From assembly GCF_026151205.1 (NCBI RefSeq), contig NC_087079.1, positions 10,158,635-10,222,634 of the forward strand: a stretch of 64,000 nt of DNA. The letters run 5' to 3'. The position numbers and the translations under genes are program-made. Below, in pieces: positions 1-12,800 of this stretch. Each line of letters begins with the position of its first letter. Positions within the stretch are counted from its first letter, which is position 1. The notes beneath the pieces were generated by a model. The model saw only the letters and a program-made list of their open reading frames with translations, had not been told where the DNA came from and searched no databases. Origin of the DNA: Bolinopsis microptera. Its lineage: Eukaryota > Ctenophora > Tentaculata > Lobata > Bolinopsidae.

Positions 1-2599
1 ACACAATTAGTTTGTTTTAATTATTTATACATATAAATTGTATAAACTTTATTAAATTTCCGGTTATGGGAATTAAACATTTCGAGGAATTACTAATGAA
101 TTTACCGATAGAAACGCATGATCAATAATTGCAATAGTCTTAATTTAATCAAATGTAGATTAAATGGTGTAATCATACAAGTTTATTACTGGTTCATCTC
201 GTGTCCATGGCCATGTTAAGTGAGTATCACTATCATGTGATCCGCCCTCGTGTCCACAATTTTATTTTAGGAAAATATCGCCCTTTTGTCCAGGTGTCCT
301 ACGCCCTCGTGTCCTCTGCCCTTGTTTCCACCGCTTTTGTATCCTCCACCCTTGTGTCTGATTCCCGTGACAATTCAAAATAGTTTAAATAATGTTAATT
401 TGATTCAGATTGTTTTATTTGGTCTGGACTCCTAGGTGTTCGTTTTGTTTTCGAATTCTGCCTATGCCTACATTCTTTCTGTAGTAAACCTTAGTAGCCG
501 AAACCTTAGAAACAACTTGAAGTTGACACAGTACGACAGTACGTTGCAACCCTTTTCGCGCGCACGAGAGAGGTATACAACGAGTAGCAAGAAACAATTG
601 CATCTCACAAACCAATCTCGCGATTTATTATTGGATTTGGATGCTAGTAAGCTAATGTACGTGTAATTATTCAATAATTGTGAAGGAATATTCTTCGTTT
701 TACAGCGTCAATTACCCCCTTATCTTTTTCCTAATTGTGCGGACCAATTTTCGCTCTCTCGCGTAACACTCATTGTTTTGTTTTTTTCGTTAACGTTGGT
801 TTTGGATGGTTGCACCTTAAAATAAAAAATGATATTCGAACAAGCGCAATTCACGTGTCTGTCGTCTGATATGGTCCCACTCATCTTAATCGGCCTATTA
901 CTAATACTATTATTAGTTGGTTGTACAACAGAGATAACAATAATATTGCATTGCAGTTATTATCAGTGCCTTTAATGGCGGCAAATTCATCGATACTAGT
1001 TATATCAATCAATATCGATAAAATTGATAACTGGGTATGTGGTAGGTAACTTAGGGAAGTATTATATTTATATTAAAGTCATTACAATTGGCGCCAGCAT
1101 TGAATCTAGACCCATTTTGAACGAATACCATCGACCCCAGCCAATAGCCATAATAATTCAATAATTTAAGTACAGTGGAACAGCTTTTAAAACATTGACG
1201 TTCATTCTCTGCATGTCAAATTCTCAAAGTATTGTTCTAGAAACGACTGAATCTCACAAGCCGAACCTCGCGGTTTATTAACAAGATCATGCCGTCTCTT
1301 GGAGACTAGTTATAGGATAAATGATAATGTACGTGTTTAATTATTCAATAATTTTGAAGGAATCTTTTTCGTTTTACAGCGTCAATTACCTCCTTATCTT
1401 CTTCCTAAGTGCGGACCACACTTTCGCTGTACCGGTATTGCTATTGGATGTTATCCGGTGATGGCTCCAATCATCTGCCGTCAATGGAAGTCCAAGGGTG
1501 TAGGAAGAAGGGGGGGAGGGGGCGACCCTTTGGGCTATCCTGTCTAACTACAGTCTAACAGCACGATAGTTGCCCTTTGTAGTCTAAATTAACATTCCTT
1601 AATTTTCCCATATTTTTTGCCCAATCTTACAGTTCTGTTGGTGAATCGGGAGATTTGCTGTAGAACATTGTGGGACATTCTGCTAATATGCAATGTAAGT
1701 TAATTGATTGCTTTGGCAGGTAACTAATTGACTTAATTAAGAAACGTAAAGTCTTGCAGTCGCATATTAAGTGATGTAACTTGTAATACTTGTAATACTT
1801 TCATATTTGATATAAGCATTAAGAAGTGAGTAAAGTAGTGCGATTAGTTTATCAGCGAATTTAATCCCAATTTTAGGTGGATAAGAATACTATTGCATTA
1901 TCAAGTGTGGGAATTTATTGATAACTTTACTTAATTAAAGTTGGTCTTGAAATATGTCATTTTTATTTGGAGAAAATACTGGATTTATCATTTCACATCG
2001 CTAGATTTCAGTTCTGGAAGCAAATTTCCTGAAATGTTTTTCGAGAGAATACAATATGCATCCCTTTTTCGAACTACACTTATTATAATTATATCAATAT
2101 GAGACAGCTAATTACGTCAAAATTTCTTTTAATAATTTAAGTACAGTGGAACAGCGTTTAAAACATTGACGAGATCCTCTGAGCGTACGTGCTAAATCAC
2201 TTTACAGTCGAATTTCAAAACTTCCTCTAAAACGGGTCCTCTGCGTGTCAAATTCTAAAAAGATTATTCAAGAAACAACTGAATCTCACAAACCAAACCT
2301 CCCGGTGCTTAACAAAAACACAGTTTATTAACAAGGCGGCCTGAGGCCTGGAGACTAATAGGCTTATGTACGGATAATTATTCAATACTGATAATTATGA
2401 TTCCGAAGGAATCATCTTCATCTTACAGCGTCAATTAGTATTACCTCCTTATCTTCTTCCTAAGTGCGGACCAGTGGCCGACCAGTGCAGCCGACCAAGC
2501 TCTTCCGTTCTTTCGCGTAACACTCATTAATCTTTTAGTCCGGCGTGTTGTTGTTGCTCGTTCTGTTGCTCGCGCGTTTCTGTCGTTATTTGTTCTAAA
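1..2599. repeat. Region upstream of the Rh gene with three diverged direct repeats
   Basis: No gene is visible here. Three related segments occur at about 590-790, 1157-1440 and 2126-2520. They share blocks such as 'ctcacaaaccaa', a 'ttattcaataat' block, 'cagcgtcaattac' and 'cttcctaagtgcggacca'. Copies two and three also share 'taatttaagtacagtggaa' at their left ends. Copies one and three end in 'cgcgtaacactcatt'. The third copy lies about 80 bp before the Rh start codon, so it may carry the 5' UTR or promoter of that gene. A short tandem tract built on 'gccctcgtgtcc' lies at about 195-365. Confidence 0.6.
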
Positions 2600-5500
2600 A
2601 TGACAGCTAATTACCACGCTATTTCTTCTCCTGATAAGAAGACAATGTTGGGGCGGTTCTCCCTACCAATATTTGGATACGTCGCTTTTGTAAGTTTAAA
2701 CTTTATTAGTTGATCAATAATTTAAAACTTTACCTTTACAATTCCAAAATCAAAATTTAAGTTCAATTGAGTGCTGATCGGTTGTCTCCAATGAGTGGAT
2801 ACATTATAGCGCCATTGCCCATTAATGACATCATTGGTGATAGAGCTGATAAAGCTAAACATGTTTTTATTCTTACTTGTTTCAACCCGCAGCCAATATT
2901 ATATTTATTTATTCTCGGGAATTAATATTTAATCTGGATTCCCTGCAGGCGTTGGTTCTGATCCTGTTTGGAGTATGTACGACTCTGGACGGAAACAGTG
3001 TTCTGAAACTGGGCGAGGGAGCCAATAACAGGACCAGGATTATTATACCTGCTGGAGCTAATGCTATGATGGGGTCTTACGGAAGTTAGTACTGTTTAGT
3101 TGGACTTTTAACCGGGTTAAAAACCTGGCCCGGGTTTCGCCTTTTAGGGGTGGTGAGCTGGGGTTTTTGTACCTTAATGTTATTTGGACAACTGAACGTC
3201 AGTTTTATCTTCTCTCACTAATTTGAAACAGTTGACCGTGCTGCTGCACAATCTGTATGGGTACCTTAACCAGTTAAGTGTAATTAGGTAATTAAATACA
3301 GTACGACCGAGTTCTTGATCTGGAGATACTAATTTTACTAAAGTTTGTATCTCCAAATATTAACTTAGAGTTAGAGTAATTAGTGTCCAGACCAGCCGAG
3401 GTTTTTGAAATAACCGGGTTAGTTCAATGTAACCTTAGACACTAAGTCTAAATTCCATCCAATAAAATCTTCTCAGTCATATATATGTATGATCTCTGGC
3501 AATATAAAAGACAAATCATACCGTTTTAACTTGTATGAATGAAAAGCATTAATAACCTAAAGTTAAACTTTAGGTTAACTTAATTCAGCATCAATCTATT
3601 TTTAGAAATTCTTTATATTATTTAAACTTCTATCTTTCACCAATTCGCCAGGAAGAATATATTCCGGAAATTATTTGTCTTTTTTATTGCCAGAGATCAT
3701 ATAAGACTGGGAAAATTTTATTGGATGGAATTTAGACTTAGTGTCTAAGGTTACAGAGAACTAACCCGGTTATCTCAAAAACCTCGGCTGTTCAAGACAC
3801 TAATTAAGTAATTACTCTAATTTTATATGTTAAACCCTTTTTTACGGAACTTTGTAATTAAAGGCACGTCCAATTTTTATTAAACCGTACCCACGTACTG
3901 TTTTACTTTTACCCATATTGATGGACAGCAGTATAATTTTAAGGAGACGTTCAAACAAAATTGACATCAAATATTATAGTTTTCTCGCTGAGCTGCGAAG
4001 AATTGACATCGTCGATCAAGCAAGTCTTCAATTTAAAACTCGTCTTAAAATTTGCATGGCTTGTTAAATCAAGCGTTATACGCTTGATTATCTTATCAAG
4101 CTTGAAAGCAATAAAAAGCCCATGAATTGAAAGGAAAAGCGGCAGAATTTTTAAATGTTCGTATTTAAGACCTCACAGTATACACTGCTCAGATACAGAG
4201 AGTTTAGTCATAAACGAAATATAAAAAGACTTGCACAATAATTATTAATGCAGTTGAAGAATTAAACATCTTATGCGTATGGTTTAAAATGATGCACGTA
4301 GGACTAGGCACACTGGAAGTGGGTGGTATATTTTTACCAACAAATTCTCATTTCAGTGATGATGGACGCAACAGCTATGTGTGTCATGGGTTTTGGATTC
4401 CTCTACGCTTTTTGTAGGTTTGTGTGTATGTCTATGCAGACCGGTTCAGAATATCGTCAAAATTTGGTGAATTTCCAGCGGTGTGAAAATTGTGTCACAC
4501 CACAACAAAATTAAAATTAATTCAGGTTAATAAAAAATAAATCTACGGTACCGTAACAATAACAGTAACAAGAAAATAAAGCTGTAAAAGTTGCAATTGC
4601 AACGGATCGACTTAATGAAAGTAACTGAAATACTGAATAACATAATTATAATGATTAAATTAATCGATTATCACACTTTAATTTCTATCCGGCCAGGAAA
4701 TATACCTGGGGAGGCATTGCATTCAACTACTTGATCTGTGGAATGTGCTTCTTATGGTGCCATGTTTGCACGTGCATCATCCACGCTATTTTCAACGGAG
4801 AGTTCGTCAAAACTGAAATAAACCTTGCAGCGTGAGTAATTATTTTATTTCAACTCGCTCAGAACATGTTTTTTAAGCTTTATCGGTTTTTGGGGATTCC
4901 AGGAATAAAGTATATAATCGGGAACTATCCGGGAACTATACGGGAACTATCCAATAAGCTCTACCTCCATTCTACAGGATGATAAGCGCTGATCTGGTAA
5001 CAGCAGCAGTTCTCATCACATTCGGAGTGATTTACGGCTTCGTGTCTCCTTGCCAGCTCATCGTCATCTGTCTCTTGGAACCCCTGGCTATGAAATTCAA
5101 CGAGCACATCGTCGTTCATTACCTTAACGTTAGTTGAACGAGTCTTAGCAAAACGAGCTATTTTTCGTTATGACTTATTTTTAATGTTTATCGGTATTAT
5201 AGTCTTCATATTCCTAAAAGCATAAAGTGTTTCGCAAAGTCTCAGTTAGGTCTCACGACTTAATTTGTCATTCCAATCTAAATTTAATTTAACGAATTTA
5301 TTTGTACTCATGGATCATATTCATACTGAAAATTGAATTTGCAAACTACCTGTCCCAGTACATCAAGACCAAACAATTTTACAAATATTTTAGTTTTTAA
5401 ATATAACTTGCCCCTGCAACACCACGGTTGGCAACATTTCAATATTTGATATTTCAGACTTCAGACGCGGGAGGCTCGATCCTAACTCACGCATTCGGTG

Positions 5501-8500
5501 CTTTCTTCGGACTGGGCTTAACCCTGGGACTTGGAGTAAAACCCAAACACATTCCAGAGGAGAACAGGCTCACAAACTACGTGTCTGACACCTTCTCTCT
5601 GGTGGGAACTATCGTCCTCTGGATGTTCTGGCCTAGTTTTAACGGTGGGTAATCACGGATCCCTCTTAGAGATGCCGGTTTAGGGGGTTTTCCAGCCTAT
5701 TTTTAGCCAAGGGTAATTTTAAACCACTCTTTTAACTGGAGGTTCCAATGGTTGGGACGTTGTGAGCCGGGCTCCGGAGTGGCTGAGGGGCAACATTTGT
5801 AGCCGTTAAAACATTTAGGGATTGGGATGCAATCATACAGTTGCATGATGAATATTAGACTTTTAACTGCTGAGACCTATCACGATCAGCGATTTTGAAA
5901 TATTATCATTAGGCTTTCCATCCTTAAATAAATAAGTTATAACTTATCTTGTATTGCATAAGTATAACCGTCAAAGTATTTTTATTATGCTAAATCGTCA
6001 TTATTAAGCAGAAATGTCGAAGAGACGGCTTTCTAGATTTTAGAGAAATATAATTATAAATGCACAGTCACCTAAATCGGGCTAAATCACCGTGATAGAA
6101 ACTGAGTATACAATTTGCATAATCAGTGAATACAATTTGATCATTGTAGCTGAGAAAATTAACTAGACAATGCGATGGTAAGGGAATTTGCTAGACATTT
6201 TTTATGAAAGCTGTCAAATCTCTTTTTCGAACCAAATTATCTCACAGTTCCCTCAAAGTACCAAGAAGTTCCTCTTATCACTCTAATGATTATTTATTAG
6301 TTTGGGTGTAATATTATGAAAGATATAGCACAAAATAACTGTTAATAAATGAGTAATGAAGTACGAACTAACTATTTTGTTCAAAGAATTCCGATTTAAA
6401 ACAGATCTAACATCACCTCCCTCAGGATCTTTGTTGTTTGACGACGCTTCAGTTCAACACAGAGTGGTGGTTAACACCTACCTGGCTATTTGTGCCTCTT
6501 GTGTGACCGCCATGGTCACCAGTCACCTTGTTCACGGCGGTAAAATCAACATGGTGAGTAGTAAGTATCATGGGTATTGAACAGTCAACATATGTTCCAC
6601 ATTGTGAACGCCTGATTAAACAACATAGATGTTTATTGGAATTTGATCTCGATGTCAGTTAAATTAGTGGGCCTGTTTAGTTATAATTCTCCCACGAAGT
6701 CATTTATTTGGAGTGGCCGGCATATGGACACGGTACAACCGGAATTTCAGGAATTTCAATTAATTGGCATCTTAGTACCATCCGTTACTTGTTCGTGGTA
6801 CAAATTTTAACTCGGAAACTTAACCCAACTAACACCCCATCCCTCAGTATACCCGACTAAACCCAATTCAACTAACACCCCGTCCCTCAGTATACCCGAC
6901 TAACACCCTACTAACACCCCGTCCCTCAGTATACCCGACTAACACCCCGTCCCTCAGTATACCCGACTAACACCCAACTAACACCCCGTCCCTCAGTATA
7001 CCCGACTAACACCCCGTCCCTCAGTATACCCGACTAAAACCCAGTCCCTTAGTATAGTGTATACCCGACTAAAACCCCGTCCTTCAGTATACCCGACTAA
7101 ACCCCCGTCCTTCAGTATACCCGACTAAACTCAATTAACACCCCGTCCCTCAGTATACCCGACTAAAACCCCGTCCTTCAGTATACCCGACTAACACCCA
7201 ACTAACACTCCGTCCCTCAGTATACCCGACTAACACCCAACTAACACCCCTTCCTTCAGTATACCCGACTAACACCCAACTAACACCCCTTCCTTCAGTA
7301 TACCCGACTAACACCCAACTAACACCCCTTCCTTCAGTATACCCGACTAACACCCAACTAACACTCCGTCACTCAGTAAACCCGACTAAAACCCAACTAA
7401 CACCCCTTCCTTCAGTAAACCCGACTAACACCCGACTAACACTCCGTCCCTCAGTATACCCGACTAACACCCAACTAACACCCCGTCCCTCAGTATACCC
7501 GACTAACACCCAACTAACACCCCGTCCTTCAGTAAACCCGACTAAAACCCAACTAACACCCCGTCCCTCAGTATACCCGACTAACACCCCGTCCCTCAGA
7601 ATACCCGACTAAACCCAACTAACACCCCTTCCTTCAGTATACCCGACTAACACCCCGTCCCTCAGAATACCCGACTAAACCCAACTAACACCCCGTCCCT
7701 CAGTATACCCGACTAACACCCCGTCCCTCAGAATACCCGACTAAACCCACCTAACACCCCGTCCCTCAGTATACCCGACTAACACCCCGTCCCTCAGTAT
7801 ACCCGACTAACACCCCGTCCCTCAAAATACCCGACTAAACCCAACTTACACCCCGTCCCTCAGTATACCCGACAAACACCCCGTCCGTCAGTAAACCCGA
7901 CTAAACCCAACTAACACCCCGTCCCTCAGTATACCCGACTAACACCCCGTCCCTCAGAATACCCGACTAAACCCAACTAACACCCCTTCCTTCAGTATAC
8001 CCGACTAACACCCCGTCCCTCAGAATACCCGACTAAACCCAATTAACACCCCGTCCCTCAGTATACCCGACTAAAACCCCGTCCCTCAGAATACCCGACT
8101 AAACCCAACTAACACCCCTTCCCTCAGTATACCCGACTAACACCCAACTAACACCCCGTCCCTCAGTAAACCCGACTAACACCCAACTAACACCCCGTCC
8201 CTCAGTATACCCGACTAACACGCCGTCCGTCAGTAAACCCGACTAAACCCAACTAACACCCCGTCCCTCAGTATACCCGACTAACACCCCGTCCCTCAGT
8301 ATACCCGACTAACACCCCGTCACTCAGTATACCCGACTAACACCCAACTAACACCCTTATCTCCTCAGTTGGAAGTTCAGAACGCCACTCTAGCAGGGGG
8401 TGTCTCTATCGGTATGAGCTGCAGCTACAACGTTGAACCTTGGGTGCCCGTCCTCATTGGTGGTCTAGCTGGTGCTTTGTCCAGTGTTGGGTACGGACAC

Positions 8501-10487
8501 ATTTCCGGCTGTATGGAGGTGAGAGTTTAACTTTGTAACATTTCATCTGATTGAAATGAATGTTTGAGTTATTAACTCCCCGAGTTATTTGTTATTAGAG
8601 TTATTTACTCCCTGGCAGAACCTGGGAGCAATGGACAGTGCTGGAGCCACTCAGTTACATGGAATACCGGGAATATTTGGAGCTCTGGCAGCAGGGATTG
8701 TAGTCCTCGCAACCACCAACAACCAGTAAATTACCATGTCACATATTTTATATGAAGATATCAGAACTTTATTATATGTAAAAATGTTCCCACATTACGT
8801 TAAAACTTAAAACTTAATCATTGCTTGTAGTTTGTACGTGACTTTCAGTTTTAACAGGTCACTCATTTAAATTTAATTTCTTCAGATACTTCGCCGCCGA
8901 TACAGTATGGACAGAAATGGATGACAACACAAATGGGAAGCAGTTTGGGATGATAATAGCTTCGATACTCGCTACTGTAGCTATAGCCGTAGCAACTGGA
9001 ATTCTCAATGGTAAATTATATTGTTTTTAAAAAGTTTTATTTACATTTTATACATATTTCCTATTATGTAATGTTTAAGGCAGCCACTATTAAATCGGTT
9101 CAAATACTTTCGATTTTGAAAATATTAAAAACATTATTATAAATAACATATTTATATATTCTGTGATTAAATTTATTTTGTTGATTATAATGTTGTGATT
9201 GCATATTTATTGTAAACATATTATATTTCAATATTATTTATAAACGCGATGGAAATATTTTAAGCGGATAATATCCTGTCCAAACCCAGGATACATAACA
9301 TGAAAAATTTGTTGTAACTTTGTATGAAAAGTATTCTGCATTAATATGTTTAATTATTCAAATAATCTAACCATTATGAGTATAAAACTTATCCTTACAG
9401 GACTGTTGATCCGTGTGCCAATTTGTGAGAAAGTGGAGAGGAAAATGTACATCAACGAGGCACCATACTTCGAGGTAACTTACTTCTTGGTTTGATAATG
9501 CTACAATTATTACAAGACTTTTAATATAGACGGCAAATAAATTTGTGCCGCAAATTCGTTTGCCAAACGAAAAAACTCCGTACGCTTTCTTGCCATTTTT
9601 CTATTTCACCTAATGTTAATAGTTACCGGATGATGAAGACACCACTATAAAAGTCTCAAGTGCTTAATTTTCAAGCGTGTAGTGAGTCTCCTTGTTAAGC
9701 TGTTCCAATAATTTCATCGTCAGCATGTTTTAGAGAAAAAATAATTTATAGTATCAGTAAACACGTGATTGATGTGTCGTCATAATACGTGGTGTGACGT
9801 CATAATACTTGGTGTGACGTCATAATACGTGGTGTGACGTCACATAGATAAATGTTTTTCATTGTGTAACTGTAAAGCATTTTAAATGAATAAAAAATAA
9901 TTGTGATATTCAGGTTTTAACCTGCATTTTTTAGTGCCGAGTAATGCCTCCTGGTAGTGTTCCTCAATCAATCAATAAATTAGCTTGAAAATTATTTGTA
10001 TTTTCACTGTTGATCATCGATTCGTGGATTGATAAAGCTCTAGCTGAAGTAATCGATAGCACAATTTTCATGTTCGTTTATTTATTTTCTAACAATTTAC
10101 CCGACTGTGAAGTGTATTACATCAGCCATAATCAACTGGTATTGGAAATGGAAAGTTTGAGATATTTGATATGTCCACCTATCGTGATTAAAATTACTTC
10201 GCCTTGAGCCTTGGGGATACTGCGGAGTGATGAAACTCCATTTGTGTTTCACTATTCAATTCTTAACAGTTGATATAACAATTATTGTCCTATCATATTT
10301 TGTGATTTAGGATAGTTATTTAAAATTTTAAAGACCCATGGCTGGATTGTCAAATTGTACATTTATTCTGACACCGAATTTCATGTTTCAGTTATCTCAA
10401 AGGGTCGTGTATCAATGTGAAACTCACAACAACGGTGAAGATAAACTACAAGTACAGAGTGGGCCACGAATTACAGACCTTTTCTAA
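2600..10487 (+). CDS. Rh-type ammonium (ammonia/CO2) channel, complete, 12 exons
   Basis: Exons: 2600-2689, 2949-3084, 4357-4417, 4697-4831, 4978-5128, 5458-5644, 6426-6553, 8369-8518, 8619-8725, 8886-9010, 9401-9474, 10392-10487. All introns are GT-AG, all phases join, and the total is 1440 nt (479 residues), the usual length of Rh glycoproteins. This plasma-membrane family conducts NH3 and probably CO2. Recognisable family blocks, in order, are the TM2 block 'MGFGFLYAF', a 'MISADLVTAAVLITFG' segment, 'HAFGAFFGLG' with the first pore histidine, 'LWMFWPSFN', 'NATLAGGV', and 'LHGIPGIFGAL' with the second pore histidine. The extracellular loop after TM1 carries an N-glycosylation sequon (NRT). 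The start was chosen because the first exon reads straight into TM1 and the next in-frame ATG would remove little. Intron 7 contains a 1.5-kb minisatellite and intron 11 a CRE cluster. The C-terminal tail comes from a MITE. Which Rh subfamily this is cannot be decided by eye. Confidence 0.95.
3370..3830. mobile_element. MITE-like inverted-repeat element in Rh intron 2
   Basis: The segment at about 3375-3515 ('cagccgaggtttttgaaat', 'ccttagacactaagtctaa', 'ttccatccaataaaat') recurs inverted at about 3690-3805. The arms are about 120 nt long and roughly 90% alike. There is no coding capacity. The target-site duplication is unclear because the flanks are AT-rich. Confidence 0.7.
6830..8362 (+). 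repeat. Minisatellite filling Rh intron 7
   Basis: About 1.5 kb of tandem units built from 'cccgactaacaccc', 'aactaacaccccgtccct' and 'cagtata', giving 22-39 bp composite units in mixed order. It ends 6-7 bp before the acceptor of exon 8 ('tctcctcag'), so the pyrimidine-rich repeat replaces most of the usual acceptor-proximal intron. Long open frames on the minus strand here are artefacts of the repeat. Confidence 0.95.
9775..9846. promoter_or_regulatory. Tandem CRE-like sites in Rh intron 11
   Basis: The palindrome TGACGTCA occurs at 9795-9802, 9815-9822 and 9835-9842, exactly 20 bp apart, with a degenerate fourth site (TGTCGTCA) about 20 bp upstream. The unit is 'tgacgtcataatacgtggtg'. CRE half-sites are bound by CREB/ATF bZIP factors. 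Regulation is an inference: this could be a small tandem repeat that contains a CRE by chance. Confidence 0.5.
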
Positions 10488-10787
10488 ACTGCTCTAGTTT
10501 GGTCATTTCAAGTCCAATCTTTACAAATTTGGTCTTTTCTTGAAGCTTCGATAAAGAATTTTTATTTATTATCATGATTTTTAGGGTCACAGTTTTGAGG
10601 GTCACGGACTATACCCCTTGAGGAAAGTCTCCCCTGAATGGCGTGCTAACTAGTGGCTTTCTATCAACAATATTCCAAAAAGTATTCATCTAAGCATCAA
10701 GATAAGACCAAGTTTGTGAAGATTGAACTTGAAATGACCAAACTAAAGCAGTCTAGAGAAGGTCTGTAATTTGTGGCCCATCCTGTA
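10453..10787. mobile_element. Mariner-type MITE overlapping the Rh stop codon
   Basis: A 335-bp palindromic element. Its ends read TACAGAGTGGGCCACGAAT and, on the other strand, TACAGGATGGGCCACAAAT. The inverted arms stay similar for about 80 nt, and TA flanks both ends as expected for Tc1/mariner-type insertion. The left arm supplies the last eleven codons and the stop codon of the Rh gene plus the start of its 3' UTR. Confidence 0.8.
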
Positions 10788-12800
10788 GAAATTTGTCATA
10801 CGTTGTATGACCCGCCGCGCACGAAGTGCGCGGCTCCCCCTGTATCGTCAGGACGATAAACCATAGTGAAACGACCGTGGGGGTCGCAACGTGATACAAG
10901 TAGAAATGCAATAAACAGTCAGCTGTTAATAGTACTATGTTTTCTAGAACTATTAAAACTGCTACTTATGTATTAAACAGGTAGGGATGTTATACCGATT
11001 GTTTGGTCTGTGGTAGTAGATTTTACAATTTTGTATCATTATTCTTTATTCCATAATGAATAATATATCGTCAATACAGGAGGGTTATGATTATAGAGAA
11101 TATGTCTGAATATGTTTCATTTATTTAATGTATCTGCAAATAAAATTTCAAGCCATTTTAATGTACCAAAACTAACCAAAATTTATGAATATAAGTATCT
11201 TTAAAGTATCAAATCTATTTAAGAAACTGTGCTACATTTTCATGTCCAATTTGTTCATATACTGTTTTATACTTTTATAGTACTAATACGCTACGTATCT
11301 TAATCTACTCAATGAGTATAAGTTTATTATTAACTATTATCTCTATCATAGTTATTGATTATGATATTTAGTCGTTTTCTTGTAATACTTGAAGTGTTCA
11401 TGATTTAATGAAACTGTGTTATTAGCATGGTTACGCGGTTAATTATTGTTTATTATTTTCGGTTATTAGGATTACCTTAATATCTTATAAATGTCTAATA
11501 AAAAGTTTATAATGTTTAATACTTTAATATATTAAAGTATTAAACAGTATAAACTTTTTGAAGTTTGTATACAATTCATATTGTATACAATTCATATTGT
11601 ATACAATTCATATTGATTAGAATAATTTCATCCCATAATAAAACTTGTGGTTGGTCTTTATAGTTTCAATCTTATAAAATACAGAAAATACCCGAAATAC
11701 CGAAAGTACCTTCCAAAATCCTGACTGCAATTATTCTCTCTTAATTATTTCTACTTGCTATTTCTAGTTTCTACTTCCGTCTTTTATCAAGTGCTAAAAA
11801 TCTCTTAACTGTAGGACCACTCTTTTGCTCTAACCAGAGCGCTTGTTAAGTAGCGCGCGCCCGCCGCGCCGAAGGCTCATTACATGGTTATGTGAATTGT
11901 GAAACCACTCATTAACTTATTAAAACCTGTTGATAAAGTTCAGTCTAAAAAACCAAGGTTTCAATATTTCTCCCAACCCATCAGGGTATTCAAGAGATTT
12001 GCAATTTTTCTCAAACGTAATAAAAAGGCTCCTGATAACTGAAATTAACTTTATTTGAAATTAGAAGTTATATTATCGTACAAAACATGTATTGTCAAAC
12101 AAAATCAGAAAACATATCATACAATTTCAATTAGCATTGTAGTAGTTAACAATCAAGGAATCAAGGAAAACACCGCCACGTTCATAGGAATTCCATACAT
12201 CATAATATATCCAAAATATATGCAAAATCACGCAATTTCAAACCAAAAGCTGATTAATTTTCAAAAGTTTCTGATTCGAGCCTAAATGTTTCTCCATATC
12301 AATCCTACAATCTCTCTTAATAAGTGCCATTCCAATTCTATACCATGTCATCTGTGTATCCCTAATTGAAGAAGTCCAAAGCTAAATTCATAATTACATA
12401 TTAACAGTCATATGATGATGGAGGTCATGCAATTCGTATTTTAATAACTCTGATAATATCATTTCGTCATTGATTTGGTCAAATTTCCAGGTAAATGATA
12501 AGAAATTCATGCACTTCCATAGCCCTAGTGTTGTCATAAAAAGATATACATATAAAAATATCATGCAGAATACACCCTAGGTGATTTGTCGCTATAAAAT
12601 ATTGTTGAATTAATTAATATTATCAAAAGTTTAAAGCAAATAATGAATCTTCCCCTGTTATGTCATGTGATATATGCATCTGAAAGTGAAATAAAACAAA
12701 ATAAACTCTCTATAAGGTCCCTCGCGCAGCTAAACAGCTAATTAAAAGCAGTCGGCTGATCCCTGTATCTGATAAACCTTATATTATCTCTATCAGTAAT
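10788..12800. other. Intergenic region between convergent Rh and F-BAR genes
   Basis: AT-rich, with no supported coding exon. It contains a GC-rich hairpin at about 10812-10832 (stem CCGCGCAC/GTGCGCGG), a near-perfect AT palindrome around 11508-11560, and three copies of 'attgtatacaattcat' at about 11565-11615. The 3' UTRs of both flanking genes must lie here. Confidence 0.5.

Noticed and set aside
7150-7587. Minus-strand frames of repeated 'LVGYTEGRGVSWV' type
   Set aside because: They are produced by the Rh-intron minisatellite, whose unit length keeps phases open.
7000-8300. CRISPR-like array
   Set aside because: Units are contiguous tandem repeats without unique spacers, in an intron of an animal gene.
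10010-10207. A 65-codon frame in Rh intron 11
   Set aside because: No splice phase or similarity supports it, and the flanking Rh exons join directly in phase.
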